DNA of 64,000 bases from Thioclava electrotropha (GTDB lineage Bacteria; Pseudomonadota; Alphaproteobacteria; Rhodobacterales; Rhodobacteraceae). Positions 27,363 through 35,331 of the stretch are shown here, one piece after another (position 1 is the stretch's first letter; the number at the start of each line of letters is the position of its first letter). The DNA lies in contig NZ_CP053562.1 of NCBI RefSeq assembly GCF_002085925.2, forward strand, positions 1,468,001 to 1,532,000. Direction: 5' to 3'. A program made the position numbers and the translations under genes. Under the pieces are notes generated by a model that worked only from the letters and a program-made list of their open reading frames with translations, did no database searches and was not told where the DNA came from.

Positions 27363-28541
27363 ATGTCCGAGGTCTTCAAAGGCAATTTCACCCAGCAGGA
27401 GCCGATCCCCGAAGACGCGATCGAACGCGCCGTCGAGGTGATGCGCTCGGGGCGCCTGCATCGCTACAACACGCTGCCCGGTGAGCCGGGGGAAGTGGCG
27501 CTGCTCGAGGAGGAATTCGCCGGATTGACCGGCGCGCCCTATTGCCTTGCGGTGGCCTCGGGCGGCTATGCCTTGGGCTGCGCGCTGCGCGCCGTGGGCG
27601 TGGGGCCGGGCGATCCGGTGCTGACCAATGCCTTCACGCTCGCCCCCGTGCCCGGCGCGATCGCGGCGGTCGGTGGCAAGCCCGTGCTGGTTGAGGTTAC
27701 CGACCAGCTGACCATCGACCTTGACGATCTGGCGGCGAAAGCCCCGCAGGCGCGGGTGCTGATGCTGTCGCATATGCGCGGCCATATCTGCGACATGGAT
27801 GCGCTGATGGAGATCGCGCGCGACCATGATCTAACGGTGATCGAGGATTGCGCCCATACGATGGGGGCGACATGGGCCGGGGTTCACTCGGGGCGGCATG
27901 GCGCGATCGGCTGCTATTCGACCCAGACTTACAAGCACATGAATTCGGGCGAGGGCGGGCTGATCGTGACCGACGATGCCGAGCTGGCGGCGCGGATGAT
28001 CCTGCTCTCGGGCAGCTACATGCTCTATGAGCGCCACCGGGCCGCGCCCGGCGCGGAGGTGTTCGAGGGGCTGAAATACGACACGCCCAATGTCTCGGGC
28101 CGGATGGACCATCTGCGCGCCGCGATCCTGCGTCCGCAACTGTCGACGCTGGCGGATCGGGTGGCGCGCTGGAATGCGCTTTACCGTGAGGTCGAGGCCG
28201 GGCTTGCCGGGGCGGAGGGCATCGCGCTGATCGAGCGCCCCGAGGCCGAGAGCTATGTCGGCTCGTCCTTCCAGTTCCGCCTGCCGGGGCGCTCCGCCCC
28301 GGAGATGCTGGATTTTGTCGCCCGGGCTGCGGCCCGCGGGGTCGAGCTGAAATGGTTCGGCGCGGATGAGCCTGCGGGCTTCACCTCGCGCCATGACAGC
28401 TGGCGTTACGCTGAGGCGCAGAACCTGCCGCGCACCGATGCGGTGCTGGCGACGCTGCTGGATCTGCGCCTGCCGCTGACTTTCTCGACGGATGACGCCG
28501 CCCAGATCGCGCGTATCCTGCGCGAAGAGGCCGAGACCTGA
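27363..28541 (+). CDS. DegT/DnrJ/EryC1/StrS-family aminotransferase
   Basis: 392 residues, start 3 bases after the MFS stop (GAGCG before the ATG). Fold-type I PLP enzyme: AVASGGYALGCALRAVGV (cofactor phosphate site), DCAHTMGATWAG with the PLP-pairing Asp, and the Schiff-base Lys191 in TQTYKHMNSGEGGL. This family usually transaminates keto-sugars on nucleotide carriers; RYNTLPGEPGEVALLEEEFA is typical. No sugar-nucleotide genes adjoin, so the substrate is unknown. The 3' end converges with the ornithine cyclodeaminase-like gene, 19 bases away. Confidence 0.88.
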   Translation: MSEVFKGNFTQQEPIPEDAIERAVEVMRSGRLHRYNTLPGEPGEVALLEEEFAGLTGAPYCLAVASGGYALGCALRAVGVGPGDPVLTNAFTLAPVPGAIAAVGGKPVLVEVTDQLTIDLDDLAAKAPQARVLMLSHMRGHICDMDALMEIARDHDLTVIEDCAHTMGATWAGVHSGRHGAIGCYSTQTYKHMNSGEGGLIVTDDAELAARMILLSGSYMLYERHRAAPGAEVFEGLKYDTPNVSGRMDHLRAAILRPQLSTLADRVARWNALYREVEAGLAGAEGIALIERPEAESYVGSSFQFRLPGRSAPEMLDFVARAAARGVELKWFGADEPAGFTSRHDSWRYAEAQNLPRTDAVLATLLDLRLPLTFSTDDAAQIARILREEAET

Positions 28542-28560
28542 AGAGGCGGCGCGCTGACCC

Positions 28561-29484
28561 TTACCCCGCGCGCGAGATCCAGTCGGCGATCATCAGGTCG
28601 AGATGCGCGCCGCCGCCATTCTTGTAAAGCGTGATCTCCTCGGCGCTTTCCCGCCCGCGCGCGCCGCCGATGAGGTCGTAGAGATCGGCCTTCACCGCCT
28701 CGGGCGTGATCACCCCTTCGCGGATCGGGATCAGCAGCTCGCCGATATGGCCCAGCGTGGTGTCGCGGCTGTCGACGAAGAGGCTCGCCGTCGAGATCAG
28801 CGCGTCGTCGGCTTCGCGCATATCGGCCTTATAGGCTCCGATCAGATCGACATGGGTGCCGGGCTTTACCCATGCACCCTGCAGGACCGGCGTGCGAGCC
28901 ATCGTGGCGCTGCTGACGATATCGGCCTCTGCCACCGCCTCGGGCAGATCGGTCACCGCGCGCAGGCTGATGCCCTCGGGGGCGGGGTCAGCTGCCAGCT
29001 CCTGTGCCTGCTCGGGGCGGCGCGTCCAGAGCGTGATCTCCGTCAGCCCCGGAAAACCCGCCGCATAGGCCGCGATCAGCGAGCGCGAGACCCGGCCCCC
29101 GCCCACGATCAACAGACGACGGCTGTCGGGGCGCGCGAGAAGCTGCGCGCCCAGAACGGAATCGGCGGCGGTCTTGAACTCGGTCACCAGCGGGCAATCG
29201 ACGATCGCGGTGGGTTGGCCGTGCTCGGGCTCGAACACCACCATCGCGCCTTGCACCGTCGGCAGTCCCACCTGCGCATTGCCGTCGCAGACGGTGAAGG
29301 ATTTCACCCCGTAACCCAGCCCCGGAATGTAGGCCGCGCGGCTCAGCAAAACCGCGTCAGAGGGCCCGAGAAACGTATCGCCCAGCTCCGCCTTCGGGCG
29401 CGTATGGCCCGCGCGCAGCGCCGCGATCGCGCCCGGCCAGTCCAGCTTCTCGGCGATGTCATAGGGGATGATCTTCGGGCTCAT
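28561..29484 (-). CDS. Ornithine cyclodeaminase / mu-crystallin family protein
   Basis: 307 residues from the ATG at 29484, which follows AATGAAGGAAACGAC; the open frame to 29640 overlaps the upstream gene. Features: GYGVKSFTVCDGNAQVGLPT (substrate-site region with Lys), TAADSVLGAQLLARPDS, the NAD-binding VGGGRVSRSLIAAY near residue 125 and GAYKADMREADD. The family includes ornithine cyclodeaminase, alanine dehydrogenase and ketimine reductases, and sequence reading alone does not choose between them. It is downstream of a D-amino-acid dehydrogenase gene (25-base gap), which suggests an amino-acid or imino-acid degradation pair. Confidence 0.88.
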   Translation of the reverse strand: MSPKIIPYDIAEKLDWPGAIAALRAGHTRPKAELGDTFLGPSDAVLLSRAAYIPGLGYGVKSFTVCDGNAQVGLPTVQGAMVVFEPEHGQPTAIVDCPLVTEFKTAADSVLGAQLLARPDSRRLLIVGGGRVSRSLIAAYAAGFPGLTEITLWTRRPEQAQELAADPAPEGISLRAVTDLPEAVAEADIVSSATMARTPVLQGAWVKPGTHVDLIGAYKADMREADDALISTASLFVDSRDTTLGHIGELLIPIREGVITPEAVKADLYDLIGGARGRESAEEITLYKNGGGAHLDLMIADWISRAG

Positions 29485-29509
29485 GTCGTTTCCTTCATTG
29501 TCTAGGGCG

Positions 29510-30751
29510 TCACAGAGGCGCCAGCCAGCGCGCCGGGGCCGACACCTCGCGCGGCCCGTTGGCGGCACCGGTGATCGCATCGGCCAGTAGCGCGCCGCAG
29601 CCCGCCGAGAGCGTCCAGCCCAGTTGGCCGTGGCCCGCATTGACCCACAGATTGTCGTAAGACTTCACCCGGCCAAGGAAGGGCGGGCCATGCGGGGTCG
29701 AGGGCCGCAGCCCGGTCCACAGCACGGGCGGCGCATCGCTCACCGCATCGCCGAAGCGTGCGGCGACGTAATCGGTCAGAACCTTGGTGCGATCCTCGCG
29801 CAGCGTCCGGTCGCGCCCGGCGAATTCGGCAATCGCCGTTACCCGCAAGATACCGCCATAAGAGGCCACGGCCAGCATCGCGGCCTCGTCGATATAAGGA
29901 TGGCGGGGCAGGCGGCTCGGATCGCGGACCTCCCATGTCCCCGAATAGCCCTTCACCGGGTAGATATCCGGCGCAAAGCCCAAGGGCCGCGCCAGATCGG
30001 GTGTCTCCACCCCGGTCGCAAGGATCACCTGCGCGGCGGGCAGCGTCTCGTCGGCGAGGTTGACCCCGGTGATCTTGCCATGAGCCTGCGTGAAGCCGGT
30101 CACCGCGCTGTTGTAGCGAAACTGCACGCCGTGCTTGGCGGTAAGGGCCTTGGCGGCGGCGCGGGTCACCTCATGGCAATTGCCCGCGGCATCCATCGGC
30201 GAGAGGAACCCGCCTGCAAAACCCGCCTCTGCCAAGAGCGGATCGTTCTCGGCCAGCCAGTCCGGGTCGATCCGCGTCAGCCGCCCGTCGTCATGCGCGT
30301 CGATCTCGGCGGTGGAGTTGTGCAGGTAGAGCCCGCCCTCGAAGCGGATCAGTGCGTCCAGCCCCAGCTCCTGCGCCATGTCGGGCAGGGCGGCGCGGGC
30401 GGTCTCGGCCAGCCGCATCATCCGCGCGGTGTTGCGTGCCTGCGCGGCCCCGGTGCAGTTGCGCAGGAAGGTCGTGCCCCAGCGCCACAGCGCCGGATCG
30501 AAGGGCGCGGTCAGCTTCACGCCGGGATTGCGCCCCGCCATCGCGCGCAGCAGTTGCGGCAAGGCATCCGGCCCCGCCCAGGCGCTCGCATGGCCGATCG
30601 AGACGATCCCGGCATTCGCGCGCGAACACAGTTCCGCCGGGCCGGGCAGGCGGTCGATCACCGTCACCGGCAACCCGCGACGGGCCAGCGCCCATGCGGT
30701 CATTGTGCCCACGATCCCCGCTCCGATCACGATATGACGTGGCTGGCCCAT
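29510..30751 (-). CDS. FAD-dependent D-amino-acid dehydrogenase (DadA-like)
   Basis: 413 residues from the ATG at 30751 (GGGAGCGAAG before it). The N-terminal FAD motif is HIVIGAGIVGTMTAWALARR; also ELCSRANAGIVSIGHASAW, the substrate-domain GGLYLHNSTAEID, GYSGTWEV, and the C-terminal WTGLRPSTPHGPPFLGR and VNAGHGQLGWTLSAGCG, all DadA-like. It oxidises D-amino acids (or D-hydroxyproline in some relatives) with electrons going to the respiratory chain. First gene of a minus-strand pair with the ornithine cyclodeaminase-like gene, divergent from the leucine operon. Confidence 0.92.
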   Translation of the reverse strand: MGQPRHIVIGAGIVGTMTAWALARRGLPVTVIDRLPGPAELCSRANAGIVSIGHASAWAGPDALPQLLRAMAGRNPGVKLTAPFDPALWRWGTTFLRNCTGAAQARNTARMMRLAETARAALPDMAQELGLDALIRFEGGLYLHNSTAEIDAHDDGRLTRIDPDWLAENDPLLAEAGFAGGFLSPMDAAGNCHEVTRAAAKALTAKHGVQFRYNSAVTGFTQAHGKITGVNLADETLPAAQVILATGVETPDLARPLGFAPDIYPVKGYSGTWEVRDPSRLPRHPYIDEAAMLAVASYGGILRVTAIAEFAGRDRTLREDRTKVLTDYVAARFGDAVSDAPPVLWTGLRPSTPHGPPFLGRVKSYDNLWVNAGHGQLGWTLSAGCGALLADAITGAANGPREVSAPARWLAPL

Positions 30752-30875
30752 CTTCGCTCCCGTCGGTTTCCAAGCTCCCAGGTCTCTTTGTGGCGGCAAT
30801 CACTGCAAGTGACCAGCCCCTGTGCCGTGTGGCTCGTGCCGCTGCGTCCTTTGCCCGCGCACTAGCCCACGGGCC

Positions 30876-30904
30876 TTGACCCGACTCGGCAATTGCGCAT
30901 AAAT
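30876..30904 (+). promoter_or_regulatory. Promoter of the leucine-degradation operon
   Basis: TTGACC (30876-30881), 17 bases, ATAAAT (30899-30904), a good sigma70-like match. The predicted start near 30911 falls within the palindrome at 30904-30917, and the ivd start codon is at 30940 behind GGGGGAGGAG. Confidence 0.65.
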
Positions 30905-30917
30905 GAACGTGCGTTCA
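30904..30917. promoter_or_regulatory. Candidate operator palindrome TGAACGTGCGTTCA
   Basis: Two perfect 6-base half sites (TGAACG and CGTTCA) two bases apart lie across the predicted transcription start of the ivd operon. A dimeric repressor bound here would block RNA polymerase. Acyl-CoA/leucine operons are often controlled by TetR or MerR-type regulators; none is encoded in this window. Confidence 0.55.
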
Positions 30918-30939
30918 ATAAACCGGGGGAGGAGATCCG

Positions 30940-32100
30940 ATGTTCGCAGGTTCGATGGAGTTCGATCTGGGCGAGGATATCGCCGCACTGCGCGATATGG
31001 TGCGCCGTTGGGCGTCCGAGCGTGTGGCCCCGATCGCGGCCAAAACCGATCTGGATAATGAGTTTCCGAACGAGCTTTGGACCGAGATGGGCGAGCTTGG
31101 CCTGCTCGGGATCACCGTGTCGGAAGAATATGGCGGGGCGGGGATGGGCTATCTCGCCCATGTCGTGGCCACCGAGGAAATCGCGCGGGCTTCGGCCTCG
31201 ATCGCGCTCAGCTACGGCGCGCATTCCAATCTCTGCGTGAACCAGATCAAGCTGAACGGTTCGGACGCGCAGAAGAAGAAATACCTGCCCGGCCTGATCT
31301 CGGGCCAGTCCGTCGGCGCGCTTGCGATGTCGGAATCCGGTGCAGGGTCCGACGTGGTGGGCATGAAGCTCAAAGCCGAGAAGCGCAACGGCTACTACGT
31401 CCTGAACGGCCATAAATACTGGATCACCAACGGCCCCGATGCCGATACGCTCGTGGTCTATGCCAAGACCGACCCGGAGGCGGGCTCCAAGGGCATCACC
31501 GCCTTCATCGTCGAGAAGGATTTCAAGGGCTTCTCCACCTCAAAGCATTTCGACAAGCTTGGCATGCGCGGCTCGAACACAGCACAGCTGTTCTTCGAGG
31601 ATTGCGAAGTGCCCTTCGAGAACGTGCTGGGCGAAGAGGGGCGCGGCGTGCGCGTCCTGATGTCGGGTCTCGATTACGAGCGCGTGGTGCTTTCGGGCAT
31701 CGGCACCGGTATCATGATGGCCTGCCTCGACGAGGTTGTGCCCTATTGCAAGGAGCGCGAGCAGTTCGGCCAGCCGATCGGGAATTTCCAGCTGATGCAG
31801 GGCAAGATCGCCGATATGTATGTCGCGATGAACACCGCGCGCGCCTACACCTACGAGGTCGCGAAAGCCTGCGATCGTGGCGCCGTGACGCGTCAGGATG
31901 CGGCCGCCACCGTGCTTTATGCGTCCGAGCAGGCAATGGTGCAGGCGCATCAGGCGGTGCAAGCGCTTGGCGGTGCCGGGTTCCTCAACGACTCCAACGT
32001 CTCGCGCCTGTTCCGGGACGCGAAGCTGATGGAGATCGGCGCGGGCACCTCGGAAATCCGCCGGATGCTCATCGGTCGCGAGATCATGGGAGCCGTCTGA
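30940..32100 (+). CDS. ivd: Isovaleryl-CoA dehydrogenase
   Basis: 386 residues; FAD enzyme oxidising isovaleryl-CoA to 3-methylcrotonyl-CoA in leucine breakdown. Signs of IVD rather than another acyl-CoA dehydrogenase are the catalytic Glu247 in [12 protein letters not shown], at the helix position special to isovaleryl/long-chain enzymes, and the operon partners. Also [51 protein letters not shown] and the C-terminal [19 protein letters not shown] with [16 protein letters not shown]. It is the first gene of the operon; the stop TGA overlaps the next ATG by one base. Confidence 0.95.
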   Translation: MFAGSMEFDLGEDIAALRDMVRRWASERVAPIAAKTDLDNEFPNELWTEMGELGLLGITVSEEYGGAGMGYLAHVVATEEIARASASIALSYGAHSNLCVNQIKLNGSDAQKKKYLPGLISGQSVGALAMSESGAGSDVVGMKLKAEKRNGYYVLNGHKYWITNGPDADTLVVYAKTDPEAGSKGITAFIVEKDFKGFSTSKHFDKLGMRGSNTAQLFFEDCEVPFENVLGEEGRGVRVLMSGLDYERVVLSGIGTGIMMACLDEVVPYCKEREQFGQPIGNFQLMQGKIADMYVAMNTARAYTYEVAKACDRGAVTRQDAAATVLYASEQAMVQAHQAVQALGGAGFLNDSNVSRLFRDAKLMEIGAGTSEIRRMLIGREIMGAV

Positions 32101-32615
32101 TGCGAGCGGGCGCTCTCCTCCTGATCGGGTTTGCAGCGCCGCTGGCGGCGCAGGCCCAAGGGGCAGGGGCGGATTTCGATCCGGCCCCGTTGGAGAGCTG
32201 CCTTTCGGGCGCCGACGACCCTGCGTCCTGCATCGGCAAAGCTGCGGAGAACTGCATCGGTGACGATGCGAACGTCACCGACCGCCGCGCCTGCTATGAT
32301 GCCGAACGCGCCCTCTGGTCCGACCGGGCGGCGACAGCCCTCGACAGCTTGCGCCAAGCGGCGGCGGCCAGTGACGCGGCGCAAATCGTGGCGGGCAAGT
32401 CTCCGTCCGGATTGCAAGGCGCGCAGCTGGGGGAGGCGGAAGCCGCCTGGGCGCGCTACCGCGATGGCGCTTGCGCCTATGGGGGCGCGCTGCAGGGCGC
32501 GGGTGCGGAGGCGGACGAGGCGCGCTGCCTGATGCGCAAGACCGCCGAACATGCGCTGGAATTGCAGAATTGGGCCGAGACGCTGTCCGCTCAAGGCAAG
32601 GGAGGCATGCAATGA
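32100..32615 (+). CDS. Secreted LprI-like (DUF1311) protein, copy 1
   Basis: 171 residues starting at the TGATG junction with ivd. Signal peptide (ALLLIGFAAPLAAQAQG), then a cysteine-rich helical domain with CLSGADDPASCIGKAAENC, CYDAERALWSDR and AEAAWARYRDGACAYGG, followed by CLMRKTAEHALELQN. The W-x-x-Y-R-D-x-x-C core is the signature of the LprI/DUF1311 group, some members of which inhibit lysozyme. Location in a leucine operon is unexpected. It is the first of three neighbours of this type and its stop overlaps the next ATG (ATGA). Confidence 0.8.
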   Translation: MRAGALLLIGFAAPLAAQAQGAGADFDPAPLESCLSGADDPASCIGKAAENCIGDDANVTDRRACYDAERALWSDRAATALDSLRQAAAASDAAQIVAGKSPSGLQGAQLGEAEAAWARYRDGACAYGGALQGAGAEADEARCLMRKTAEHALELQNWAETLSAQGKGGMQ

Positions 32616-33139
32616 AGACGCTTTGGATGGTCGCTGTCGCCATGCTGGGCCTATCGGCCACTGCCGCGTGGGCCGAGGACATTCCCGTCACCTATGATCC
32701 GCAGGTGATCACGGCCTGTCTTGCGGCAAAGAGCGGACCCGCGCGCAGCGCCTGTATCGGGCTCGGGGCTGCACATTGCATGACCGTCGACAATGCCGGC
32801 TCGAGCAATGCGGGCATGGGCTTTTGTTTCGGCGCAGAACGCGACGATTGGGACGCGCGCCTGAATGCGGCCTATCAGACGATCGTCGAGCGGGACGGCA
32901 AGGTGGATGCGGAACTGCAAGAGTTGGGTTCCGCCGCGCCACCGCAGGTGCCTGCGCTGAAAGAAATGCAGCGCGCATGGATCGCCTATCGCGATGCGTC
33001 CTGCACCTATGAAATGTCGACTTGGGGCGGCGGCTCGGGCGCAGGCCCGGCCGGATCGCAATGTGAAATGCAACTGACCGGAGCGCAGGCGCTGCGCCTG
33101 ATCGCGCGTGCCGAGCAGCTTGAAGGAGATACCCAATGA
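32612..33139 (+). CDS. Secreted LprI-like (DUF1311) protein, copy 2
   Basis: 175 residues from the ATG at 32612 in the ATGA overlap; the longer open frame starts inside copy 1. Signal peptide (WMVAVAMLGLSATAAWAED), then ACLAAKSGPARSACIGLGAAHC, CFGAERDDWDARLNAAYQTI, MQRAWIAYRDASCTYEMS, a Gly-rich loop and CEMQLTGAQALRLIARAEQL. The cysteine order is like that of copy 1, and the Gly-rich loop WGGGSGAGPAGSQC is particular to this copy. Next gene again in ATGA overlap. Confidence 0.8.
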   Translation: MKTLWMVAVAMLGLSATAAWAEDIPVTYDPQVITACLAAKSGPARSACIGLGAAHCMTVDNAGSSNAGMGFCFGAERDDWDARLNAAYQTIVERDGKVDAELQELGSAAPPQVPALKEMQRAWIAYRDASCTYEMSTWGGGSGAGPAGSQCEMQLTGAQALRLIARAEQLEGDTQ

Positions 33140-33600
33140 AAGGGCTGGCAATCGTCGCGGCACTGATCTGTGCCACACCCGCCTTGGCGCAGGAGCCGAG
33201 CGTCGATCCGGACGCGGTGCGCGCCTGTTTCGACGGGGCGAAGGACACACATCCCGCCTGTATCGGCGAGGCGGCCGCCGCCTGTCAGGGTCAGCCGGGC
33301 GGCGATACGACGCTTGGCATTTCGGCTTGCCTGCAAGGCGAGGCGCAGGTCTGGGACGATATCGCGAAGTCGCAATATAAGGCGGCGCGCGCCCGTCTGC
33401 TGGAGCAGGGCGGCACGGAGCTCGCCAACAAGCTGCTCGATGCGCAAAGCGCGTGGGGGCAGTATCGCGACGCCGATTGCGGGCTGCTCTACGAAATTTG
33501 GAAGGACGGCACGATCCGCACGGTCGTGGCGTCGCAATGCTACCTCGAGCGTACGGCGCAACGCGCGCTGGAACTGCGCGATTTGGGGAGGATGGAATGA
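33136..33600 (+). CDS. Secreted LprI-like (DUF1311) protein, copy 3
   Basis: 154 residues. Signal peptide ([18 protein letters not shown]), then [59 protein letters not shown] and [17 protein letters not shown]. It is the shortest copy but has the same cysteine plan and W-x-x-Y-R-D core. Its TGA overlaps the ATG of mccB (ATGA), so it is locked translationally into the leucine operon. Gene duplication followed by strong divergence is the simplest origin of the trio. Confidence 0.8.
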   Translation: MKGLAIVAALICATPALAQEPSVDPDAVRACFDGAKDTHPACIGEAAAACQGQPGGDTTLGISACLQGEAQVWDDIAKSQYKAARARLLEQGGTELANKLLDAQSAWGQYRDADCGLLYEIWKDGTIRTVVASQCYLERTAQRALELRDLGRME

Positions 33601-35201
33601 AACTGTTATCGCAGGCCCTGACCTCGTCGGAGGACTTTCAGGCCAATCGCAAGGCGCATCTCGACGCGCTGTCGCAAATCGAAAACGCGGCCGCGCAGGC
33701 AGCGGCAGGCGGCGGCCCCGCCGCGCTGGAGCGGCACCTTTCGCGCGGCAAGATGGCGCCGCGCGAACGGGTAGCGGGGCTCTTGGATCCCGGCTCGCCG
33801 TTTCTGGAAATCGGCGCGACGGCGGCGCATGACATGTATGGCAATGCCGCGCCCTGCGCAGGCGTGATCGCCGGGATCGGTCGGGTGCAAGGCCAGGAGG
33901 TCATGGTGGTCGCCAACGACGCCACCGTGAAGGGCGGCACCTATTACCCGCTGACGGTGAAGAAACACCTGCGCGCCCAGGAGATCGCTGAGGAAAACCA
34001 TCTCCCCTGCATCTACCTCGTCGACTCGGGCGGCGCGAACCTGCCCAATCAGGACGAAGTCTTCCCCGATCGCGACCACTTCGGGCGCATCTTCTACAAT
34101 CAGGCCCGGATGTCGGCGAAGGGCATTGCCCAGATCGCCGTGGTGATGGGGTCCTGCACGGCGGGCGGTGCCTATGTGCCCGCGATGTCGGATGTGACGA
34201 TCATCGTGAAGGAGCAGGGCACGATCTTCCTCGCGGGCCCGCCGCTGGTGAAGGCCGCTACGGGTGAGGTGGTCACCGCTGAAGACCTCGGCGGCGGCGA
34301 TGTGCATACGCGCCTCTCCGGCGTGGCCGATTATCTGGCTGAAGACGACGCCCATGCGCTGGCCCTCGCGCGCCGCGCGGTCGGCAATCTCAACTACACG
34401 AAACCTTCGACGGTGAACTGGCAATCGCCCGAGGAGCCCGCCTACGATCCCGAGGAAATCCTCGGCGTCGTCCCGGCCGACCTGCGCACCCCCTATGACA
34501 TCCGCGAGGTCATCGCACGCCTCGTCGACGGCTCGCGCTTCGACGAGTTCAAGCCGCGCTTCGGCGAGACGATCGTCACCGGCTTCGCCCATGTGAAAGG
34601 CTGCCCCGTCGGCATCGTCGCCAATAACGGCGTGCTGTTCTCGGAAGCCGCCCAAAAAGCCGCGCATTTCATCGAACTGTGCTCGCAACGCTCGATCCCG
34701 CTCGTCTTCCTGCAAAACATCACCGGCTTCATGGTGGGCCGCAAATATGAAAACGAGGGCATCGCGCGTCATGGCGCAAAAATGGTCACCGCCGTCGCCA
34801 CCACCTCGGTGCCGAAGATCACGATGCTGGTCGGCGGCTCCTTCGGAGCTGGCAATTACGGCATGGCGGGCCGGGCCTATTCCCCGCGCTTCCTCTGGAC
34901 CTGGCCGAACTCGCGGATCTCCGTGATGGGCGGCGAACAGGCCGCAGGCGTGCTCGCCACCGTCAAACGCGACGGGATCGAGCGCAAGGGTGGCCAGTGG
35001 TCGGCGGAAGAAGAGGCCGAGTTCAAGCGCCCCACCATCGAGATGTTCGAGCGCCAGTCGCACCCGCTCTACGCCTCGGCGCGGCTCTGGGATGACGGCA
35101 TCATCGACCCGCGCAAATCGCGCGACGTGCTGGCGCTCTCGCTCTCCGCCGCGCTCAACGCTCCGATCGAGCCGACCCGCTTCGGCCTGTTCAGAATGTA
35201 A
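33597..35201 (+). CDS. mccB: 3-methylcrotonyl-CoA carboxylase, carboxyltransferase (beta) subunit
   Basis: 534 residues from the ATG at 33597; the open frame before it overlaps copy 3. Carboxyltransferase of the crotonase superfamily: [59 protein letters not shown] (the LPNQ segment is typical of MCC), [34 protein letters not shown] and [19 protein letters not shown]. It transfers CO2 from carboxybiotin to 3-methylcrotonyl-CoA. The 130-base gap to mccA carries a hairpin formed by two repeat copies. Confidence 0.97.
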   Translation: MKLLSQALTSSEDFQANRKAHLDALSQIENAAAQAAAGGGPAALERHLSRGKMAPRERVAGLLDPGSPFLEIGATAAHDMYGNAAPCAGVIAGIGRVQGQEVMVVANDATVKGGTYYPLTVKKHLRAQEIAEENHLPCIYLVDSGGANLPNQDEVFPDRDHFGRIFYNQARMSAKGIAQIAVVMGSCTAGGAYVPAMSDVTIIVKEQGTIFLAGPPLVKAATGEVVTAEDLGGGDVHTRLSGVADYLAEDDAHALALARRAVGNLNYTKPSTVNWQSPEEPAYDPEEILGVVPADLRTPYDIREVIARLVDGSRFDEFKPRFGETIVTGFAHVKGCPVGIVANNGVLFSEAAQKAAHFIELCSQRSIPLVFLQNITGFMVGRKYENEGIARHGAKMVTAVATTSVPKITMLVGGSFGAGNYGMAGRAYSPRFLWTWPNSRISVMGGEQAAGVLATVKRDGIERKGGQWSAEEEAEFKRPTIEMFERQSHPLYASARLWDDGIIDPRKSRDVLALSLSAALNAPIEPTRFGLFRM

Positions 35202-35209
35202 CTTTCATG

Positions 35210-35241
35210 CCTCCGGCGGGGATATTTGGACCAAGAGGAAG
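35210..35241 (+). repeat. Dispersed intergenic repeat, copy B
   Basis: CCTCCGGCGGGGATATTT, GG, ACCAA, GAG, GAAG between mccB and mccA. It faces the inverted copy at 35249 and pairs with it over most of its length. Confidence 0.65.
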
Positions 35242-35248
35242 TGCAAAT

Positions 35249-35272
35249 CTTCGACTTGGCCGAAATATCCCG
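35249..35272 (-). repeat. Dispersed intergenic repeat, copy C (inverted)
   Basis: On the minus strand the text is CCGGGATATTT, CG, GCCAA, GTC, GAAG. With copy B it makes a hairpin whose arms pair GGGATATTT and CCAAG with few mismatches. On its far side a GC-rich hairpin (GGGGGC-AGC-GCCCCC) follows, like the one beside copy A. Confidence 0.65.
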
Positions 35273-35331
35273 GGGGGCTCCGCAGGAGCGGGGGCAGCGC
35301 CCCCTCCGACGCTCTCAAAGGGGAGACCGAC

